Shown here in pieces: positions 23,814 to 28,312 of a stretch of 28,312 bases of DNA (position 1 is the stretch's first letter; every line of letters starts with the position of its first letter). Source of the stretch: DATLFA01 sp039934635 (GTDB lineage Bacteria; Actinomycetota; Acidimicrobiia; Acidimicrobiales; WLNW01); assembly GCA_039934635.1 (NCBI GenBank), contig JBDTLT010000051.1, positions 1-28,312 on the forward strand. Reading direction: 5' to 3'. The notes beneath the pieces were generated by a model, which saw only the letters and a program-made list of their open reading frames with translations, was not told the origin of the DNA and made no database searches. The position numbers and the translations under genes were made by a program.

Positions 23814-24529
23814 ACGACGATCAACGCCCGGATCTGCGCAAGCTTGGAGGGCCCGATGCCGGGTACCTCGAGCAACTGCTCGATCGATGCGAACGGTCCA
23901 TGTTCACGCCGATAGGCGATGATCGCAGTGGCCGTCGCGGGACCGACGCCCGGCAGCGCGTCGAGTTGGTCCGCGGTCGCGGCGTTGAGGTTGACCGGGC
24001 CTTGCGGTGCCGCATCGGACGAACCGTCGACGATCGGCGCGGCCGTCTCGCCGATCGTCGGGACATACACCCGCAACCCGTCGCTCAATCGCGCTGCCAG
24101 GTTGACCCGTGCCACATCCGCGTCGCTGCGCGCTCCGCCCGCGGCGCTGATGGCGTCGATGGTGCGCGCGCCGTCGCTGAGCCGGTAGACGCCGGGGCTG
24201 ACGACTGCCCCCGCAACATGGACCACGACCTCGGCCCCGCGAGAAGTCGCGGGCGAGGCCGCGCCGGCGCTCACCGCGCTGCGCGTAGCCAGTGGCAACT
24301 GTGCCTCGGGCGCACCCGCGACCGGCGCGGCCAACACCCGCCATGCGACCACCGCAACGAGGACCACGACCGCCACCATCGACGCCACGCGCACAGGATG
24401 GTTGCGCAGGAATCGATAGGTCAGCGCCATGCGCTCCATCGACGCAACGACCGCCGCCGGCATCGGCAGGCCCCCGGCACCACGCTTGTCCGCGACTTCG
24501 GGAACCTCGGGCTCACTGCGCTGCTGCAA
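23810..24529 (-). CDS. comEA: ComEA DNA-binding competence protein
   Basis: This encodes 239 residues. A cytoplasmic N-terminus leads to one transmembrane helix (about 48-67), an SLBB domain (about 100-157; VVVHVAGAVVSPGVYRL) and two C-terminal helix-hairpin-helix units (VNLNAATADQLDALPGVG, then 'IEQLLEVPGIGPSKL'). It captures double-stranded DNA outside the membrane and hands it to ComEC. The TTG start at 24529 is supported by a strong GGGAGG 6 nt upstream; no other start is better placed. It is coupled to comEC by a 4-nt overlap. Confidence 0.92.
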   Translation of the reverse strand: MQQRSEPEVPEVADKRGAGGLPMPAAVVASMERMALTYRFLRNHPVRVASMVAVVVLVAVVAWRVLAAPVAGAPEAQLPLATRSAVSAGAASPATSRGAEVVVHVAGAVVSPGVYRLSDGARTIDAISAAGGARSDADVARVNLAARLSDGLRVYVPTIGETAAPIVDGSSDAAPQGPVNLNAATADQLDALPGVGPATATAIIAYRREHGPFASIEQLLEVPGIGPSKLAQIRALIVV

Positions 24530-24649
24530 TCGCAGCCTCCCTCGTGGGCCGGCCGGGCGCGCAGAGGCGCCGTCAGCCGGATCGAACCGGGAGGGGAAGG
24601 AGCACCGTCACAGTAGCGACGGCCAGTGACAGTGGAAAGGGGCGAACCC

Positions 24650-25351
24650 TCAGAAGAGCGCGGACGTCAACCGACGGCGATAGGTGGCGGTGCGAGCATC
24701 GTCGGGGCCGAGCAATTCGAGGATGTCGAGATATTCCTGACGGGCCTCTTCGTCGGCCTTGACCCGGGGCAACAACGCATCGAGTTTGGTCTCGACGTCG
24801 TTGACCAGCGCGACGCCGCCCCGAGCGAGTGCGGCGATGCGCCGGGTGTCGGCGGTCTCGGGAATGCGCTCGAGCAACGCCAGCGCCTCGTCGCCCCGAT
24901 CGGAATGCACGAGGATCTCGCCGAGCTTGACGATGGCGATCTCGTGGCCGGGGTCGACGTCGAGGACGAGGCGCAACGATTGTTCGTCACCCGCTGCGAG
25001 GAGTTGATCGATCTCGGATTCGACCTCGGTCGGCAGCAGGCGTTCGACGAACTCACGCACTGCGGCTTCGCCCTGCGCGCCGACGAAACCGTCGACGATG
25101 CGACCGTCCTTGAGGGCGAACACCGCCGGGATCGACTGCACCTTGAATGCCTGCGAGATGGCGGGGTTCTCGTCCACGTTGACCTTGACCAGCACGACCT
25201 GACCCTTGGTCTCGTCGATCACCTTTTCGAGGATGGGCCCGAGCGTGCGGCAAGGACCGCACCACGGCGCCCACAGGTCGACCACGACCGCCGCGGAACG
25301 CGAGGCCTGCATGACATCGGTGTCGAATGTCGCATCGGTTACGTCGACCAT
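24650..25351 (-). CDS. Thioredoxin-TPR chaperone-like protein (CnoX/YbbN type)
   Basis: This encodes 233 residues. The N-terminal thioredoxin domain (1-108) has the redox motif WCGPC (30-34) and cis-Pro75 in VQSIPAV. The C-terminal half (about 112-233) is alpha-helical, TPR-like ('DPGHEIAIVKLGEILV', 'GDEALALLERIPETADTRR', 'ARQEYLDILELLGPDDARTATYRRRL'). CnoX/YbbN-type proteins hold oxidised clients for chaperones. Here the CxxC is intact, so redox activity is kept. The ATG at 25351 is divergent from the phosphotransferase gene. Confidence 0.9.
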   Translation of the reverse strand: MVDVTDATFDTDVMQASRSAAVVVDLWAPWCGPCRTLGPILEKVIDETKGQVVLVKVNVDENPAISQAFKVQSIPAVFALKDGRIVDGFVGAQGEAAVREFVERLLPTEVESEIDQLLAAGDEQSLRLVLDVDPGHEIAIVKLGEILVHSDRGDEALALLERIPETADTRRIAALARGGVALVNDVETKLDALLPRVKADEEARQEYLDILELLGPDDARTATYRRRLTSALF

Positions 25352-25380
25352 CGGGCTCTACCTGACTTCCGCTCTGCCGG

Positions 25381-25502
25381 GGGCCACGTCGCCCTTGGCG
25401 TTGACAGGGCCGCTCGCCCTGCTGCCGGGGTTCCGGCTGCGCTACAGCGTACGGTTCCGGGCTCATCTTGCCGCACGCCGGAGCCACCCTGTCGGGGGGC
25501 TC
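25381..25502 (+). other. Cluster of short hairpins in the divergent promoter region
   Basis: Four short inverted repeats lie between the thioredoxin-TPR and phosphotransferase genes: GGGC/GCCC (25381-25394), CAGGGC/GCCCTG (25405-25421), GCCGG/CCGGC (25424-25437) and GAGCC/GGCTC (25481-25502). A TTGACA at 25401-25406 has no matching -10 box. Very high GC makes chance stems likely, so this is only a description. Confidence 0.3.
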
Positions 25503-25508
25503 TGGCAC

Positions 25509-25514
25509 TACGGT
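25509..25514 (+). promoter_or_regulatory. -10 box for the phosphotransferase gene (leaderless-type)
   Basis: TACGGT lies 7 nt before the ATG at 25522 with no Shine-Dalgarno. It decides this start over the in-frame ATG-like codon 18 codons upstream. Confidence 0.5.
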
Positions 25515-25521
25515 TGTTTCG

Positions 25522-26568
25522 ATGGCTGGGTCCACCGTTCCTTCAGTTACCGGCATCGACGCCGAGGGGGTCTCGGCGTGGTTGCTCGAACACGACCCCG
25601 CGGCCAAGGCGCCCTTCCACTTCGAGCTCATCGCCGGTGGCCACTCCAACCTCACCTTCCGCGTCACCGACCGCAACGGCAAGGCCTACGCCCTGCGCCG
25701 ACCGCCGCTCGGCCATGTCCTCGCGACCGCGCACGACATGGGTCGTGAGTACAAGATCGTGGCGGCGTTGGCGCCGACCAAAGTCCCCGTCGCGCCGCTC
25801 TACGGGCTGTGTACCGACGAGAGCGTCAACGGTTCGTCGTTCTACGTGATGGGCTTCGTCGACGGCATCGTGCTGCGCAACCGCGAGGCCGCACAAACGA
25901 TGGCCGTGCCGGTGCGCACGACCGCAAGTGACGCGCTGATCGACACGCTGGTCGATATTCACGAAGCCGATGTCGATGCGATCGGCCTCGGTGATCTCGG
26001 GCGCAAAGACGGTTACATCGCGCGTCAGCTCAAGCGTTGGCGCATGCAGTTCCACGATTCGAAGACCCGCGAGATACCGGCGATCGACGAAGTCCACGAA
26101 ATGCTCGTCTCGCGCATCCCCGAGCAGCAGGGTTCGGGCATCGTGCATGGCGACTACCGACTCGACAACTGCATCTTCGGCGACGACGGTTCGGTGCGCG
26201 CCGTGCTCGACTGGGAGCTGTGCACCCTCGGTGATGTTCTTGCCGACCTCGCGCAGCTGCTCGTGTATTGGGGCGAAGCAGGCGACGATCAGTTCGCTCT
26301 CGACTCGCCACCGTCGGCCGAGCCGGGCTTTTCCACCCGCGCCGAGCTCATCGCCCGCTATGCCGCCCGCTCCAAACGCGACCTGAGCCAACTCGACTTC
26401 TACATGGCGTTCGCGAGCTGGAAAGTGGCGTGCATCCTCGAGGGCGTCTACTCGCGTTACATCGCCGGGGCGATGGGCGATCGTGCCGCCGGCCAAGACA
26501 TCAGCACGTTCATCCGACGCGTCGATCACTTGTCGTCGCAGGCGGCGGCGATTGCTCGGACGCTGTAG
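25522..26568 (+). CDS. Aminoglycoside-phosphotransferase-fold kinase (APH family)
   Basis: This encodes 348 residues of eukaryotic-like kinase fold. ATP-binding lobe: 'GGHSNLTFRVTD' (39-50) and YALRRPP with the Lys/Arg position; catalytic loop HGDYRLDN (209-216) with Asp211; metal motif LDWELC (229-234) with Asp230. Such proteins resemble the domain in ACAD10/FadE-type enzymes that phosphorylates hydroxyacyl-CoA, and many are annotated only as 'phosphotransferase'. Antibiotic resistance is not supported. The gene precedes the PAC2 gene by six bases, likely one transcript. Confidence 0.85.
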   Translation: MAGSTVPSVTGIDAEGVSAWLLEHDPAAKAPFHFELIAGGHSNLTFRVTDRNGKAYALRRPPLGHVLATAHDMGREYKIVAALAPTKVPVAPLYGLCTDESVNGSSFYVMGFVDGIVLRNREAAQTMAVPVRTTASDALIDTLVDIHEADVDAIGLGDLGRKDGYIARQLKRWRMQFHDSKTREIPAIDEVHEMLVSRIPEQQGSGIVHGDYRLDNCIFGDDGSVRAVLDWELCTLGDVLADLAQLLVYWGEAGDDQFALDSPPSAEPGFSTRAELIARYAARSKRDLSQLDFYMAFASWKVACILEGVYSRYIAGAMGDRAAGQDISTFIRRVDHLSSQAAAIARTL

Positions 26569-26574
26569 GCGGCT

Positions 26575-27432
26575 GTGGCGCTCTTCGAATTGCACAGCCG
26601 GCCGCCGATCGACGACCCGCTGCTGATCACCTACTTCGACGGCTTCATCGACGCGGGTGGCGCGGCGAGCGCGGCCGCGCAGACGATCCTCGGTGACCAG
26701 CGCGACGACTCGCTGGCGACCTTCGATTCCGAAGCGCTGCTCGACTATCGCGCCCGGCGACCGGTGATGCACCTCGTCGACGGCATCAACACGCGGCTCA
26801 GTTGGCCGGCCATCGAGTTGTACCTGCGCCACGACCGCGTGGGCCGCGAACTGTTGTTGCTCATCGGGCCCGAGCCCGACCATCTCTGGCCGTCGTTCGC
26901 CCGCGCGGTGTGCGATCTCGCCATGGAGTTCGACGTGAGCCTGGTCGTCAACCTCGGCGCCTACCCCGCCGCGACGCCGCACACGCGACCGCCGCATCTC
27001 ACCGCCACCGCGACGAGCCCCGAGCTCGCGCATCAGCTCGGGTTCTTGCGCACCACCATCGATGTGCCATCGGGCATCCACGCGGTCATCGAGCACGAGT
27101 GCGCCGCGCACGGCATACCGGCGATCGGCGTGTGGGCACAGGTGCCCCACTACGCGTCGTCGATGACGTATCCGGCCGCGACGATCGCTCTGCTCGACGG
27201 AGTCCGCGGACTCACCGGCCACGACTTCGACGTGGGCGATCTGTCACAACAAGCGGCCAGCGTGCAGATGCATCTCGCCGAGTTGATCGCGCGCAACGAA
27301 GAGCATGTGCAGATGGTGCGCCAGCTCGAGATCCAAGACGACATGATGCGCCAAGATCGATCGAGCGAACTGCCGTCAGGCGACGAGATTGCCGCCGAAG
27401 TAGAGAAATTCCTGCGCGAACAAGACGACTAG
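26575..27432 (+). CDS. PAC2-family protein
   Basis: This encodes 285 residues of the PAC2 family, related to proteasome-assembly chaperone 2 and common in Actinobacteria. The core reads 'PLLITYFDGFIDAGGAA', 'INTRLSWPAIELYL', 'LLLIGPEPDHLWPSFA', 'VNLGAYPAATPHTRP', 'GIHAVIEHECAAHGIPAIGVWAQVPHY' (quoted in parts). The C-terminal helical tail (about 225-285) is acidic and coiled-coil-like. A role with the proteasome is inferred from the family and has not been shown for most bacterial members. The GTG start is 6 nt after the previous stop. The stop overlaps the nudC stop (CTAG, 27429-27432). Confidence 0.85.
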   Translation: MALFELHSRPPIDDPLLITYFDGFIDAGGAASAAAQTILGDQRDDSLATFDSEALLDYRARRPVMHLVDGINTRLSWPAIELYLRHDRVGRELLLLIGPEPDHLWPSFARAVCDLAMEFDVSLVVNLGAYPAATPHTRPPHLTATATSPELAHQLGFLRTTIDVPSGIHAVIEHECAAHGIPAIGVWAQVPHYASSMTYPAATIALLDGVRGLTGHDFDVGDLSQQAASVQMHLAELIARNEEHVQMVRQLEIQDDMMRQDRSSELPSGDEIAAEVEKFLREQDD

Positions 27433-28268
27433 CGCTTGGCGCGCACCGGGCCGTTCTCGACGAAGTTGTCGATCAACAGGCGAGCGATGCTCGGCGGGCC
27501 GAAGCCCAAGTTGGGGAAGTCGTACGAACGGAACCATCCGGCGTCGAGGATTTCGACGGGGTCGAGCACGAGGTCGCCGCTCTCATAGGCGGCGTAGAAC
27601 CCGATCATCAACGAGTTCGGGAACGGCCACGATTGACTGTCGAAGTAGTCGACCGCGCCGACGGTGACGCCGACTTCCTCGCGCACCTCGCGGCGCACCG
27701 CTTGCTCGAGCGACTCGCCGGGCTCGACGAAACCGGCGAGCGCGGAATACACCTTCATCGGGAAGCGCGCGCCCTGCGCCAGCAACATCTCGTCGCCGCG
27801 GTGTACGACCATGATGACCGCGGGCGCGACCCGCGGGTACTGCTGCAAGCCACATGCCGCGCACCCCATAGCTCGCTCCCCCGGCACGGGCGCAGTCGGT
27901 TCGCCACACCGGCCACAGAACTTGTGCGTGCGGGCCCACTCGACGAGTTGCACGGCGCGACCGGCCGCGTACCAGAGCGAGTCGCCGAGGTGCGTGTAGA
28001 GCGAGCGCAGTGCGACGTATTCGAAGCCGTCGGGCAGATCGATGCCGTCGTTGGCGTCGAGGGTGAAGAAGTGCCGTTCCGCGTGACGGCCGAGATGATG
28101 CCCGAAGTCACGAGCGTGGGGATGCAACAACTCCTGCGTCGTCGGAAAGCGGCGGTCGGGTTCGGCGTCGACGCGTATCGCGATCTCGGATGCGCGCACC
28201 ACCATCCAGTGCGCGTCATCTTCGGGCGGGGCGAACAGCGCGCTGAGATCGAACACAGAATCAGTCAC
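27429..28268 (-). CDS. nudC: NAD(+) diphosphatase / NADH pyrophosphatase NudC
   Basis: This encodes 279 residues. It hydrolyses NAD(H) to NMN(H) and AMP, and enzymes of this class also remove NAD caps from RNA. A zinc ribbon has C118/C121 and C136/C139; the Nudix box is GFVEPGESLEQAVRREVREE (179-198), with VGV completing it; the specificity motif SQSWPFPNSLM (211-221) is the family SQPWPFPxS. All catalytic residues (Glu197/Glu198 region) are present. The GTG start overlaps the stop of an upstream gene (GTGA, 28265-28268). It is convergent with the PAC2 gene, sharing 4 bp. Confidence 0.92.
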   Translation of the reverse strand: MTDSVFDLSALFAPPEDDAHWMVVRASEIAIRVDAEPDRRFPTTQELLHPHARDFGHHLGRHAERHFFTLDANDGIDLPDGFEYVALRSLYTHLGDSLWYAAGRAVQLVEWARTHKFCGRCGEPTAPVPGERAMGCAACGLQQYPRVAPAVIMVVHRGDEMLLAQGARFPMKVYSALAGFVEPGESLEQAVRREVREEVGVTVGAVDYFDSQSWPFPNSLMIGFYAAYESGDLVLDPVEILDAGWFRSYDFPNLGFGPPSIARLLIDNFVENGPVRAKR

Positions 28269-28312
28269 GATCGACTGGATAGCAGGTTCTCGGCTCGCTC
28301 GCGCAAGTCGTC
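28265..28312 (-). CDS. C-terminal end of an upstream gene (truncated by window)
   Basis: Fifteen codons (DDLRERAENLLSSRS) and a TGA at 28265-28267 enter from the right edge on the minus strand. The stop overlaps the nudC GTG by 4 nt, the coupling pattern seen repeatedly here. The piece is too short to identify. Confidence 0.4.
   Translation of the reverse strand, partial: DDLRERAENLLSSRS

Noticed and set aside
25522..26568. Aminoglycoside-resistance gene
   Set aside because: The fold and HGDYRLDN motif are shared by many metabolic kinases; housekeeping neighbours and no mobile context argue against resistance.
25543..27222. Minus-strand frame of 559 codons opposite the phosphotransferase and PAC2 genes
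   Set aside because: It is a shadow of two genes with clear motifs; its composition is irregular and matches no family.

Overview
The window is GC-rich and tightly packed. It looks like chromosome from a high-GC actinobacterium, most likely of the class Acidimicrobiia; this is inferred from gene content, because there is no rRNA in the window. The pointers are two DUF2510 proteins, a BldD-type regulator, a PAC2 protein, a tad-type tail, many GTG starts, and starts preceded at 6-7 nt by a NANNNT -10 box with no Shine-Dalgarno (leaderless-type starts).

Region 1 (1-2528, +): the end of a TadE/TadG pilus-assembly cluster, then a two-gene unit of a membrane pseudokinase and a LysM membrane protein. 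Region 2 (2589-7954): a large class III cyclase/STAND ATPase (-), a 350-bp intergenic region, a long coiled-coil protein (+), a sparsely coding stretch, a small hypothetical gene and a cytidine deaminase (-). Region 3 (8127-12295): a GT1 glycosyltransferase, two DUF2510 membrane proteins, a small Cys-rich membrane protein, a conserved actinobacterial protein, a degraded HNH fragment bounded by a 15-bp direct repeat, and a cupin.

Region 4 (12334-21647) is core housekeeping: engB, an SDR, a BldD-like regulator that keeps the c-di-GMP signature, and the minus-strand chain lepA, hrcA, dnaJ, rsmE with a perfect CIRCE operator in front of hrcA. rpsT is divergent from lepA; holA and a FolP2-like protein follow. 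Region 5 (21698-28312) holds a structured leader and small ORF, comEC/comEA (DNA uptake), a thioredoxin-TPR protein, an aminoglycoside-phosphotransferase-like kinase, a PAC2 protein, nudC, and the tail of one more gene.

Many minus-strand neighbours overlap by 4 nt (hrcA/dnaJ, dnaJ/rsmE, folP2-like/holA, comEA/comEC, last gene/nudC), which indicates translational coupling. The observations most worth following are: the folded leader that would hide the ribosome-binding site of the small ORF at 21783; the tad-linked pseudokinase/LysM pair; the conserved c-di-GMP signature in the BldD homologue; the HNH scar; the ComEC lacking catalytic beta-lactamase residues; and the FolP2-like protein lacking the usual pABA-loop motif.
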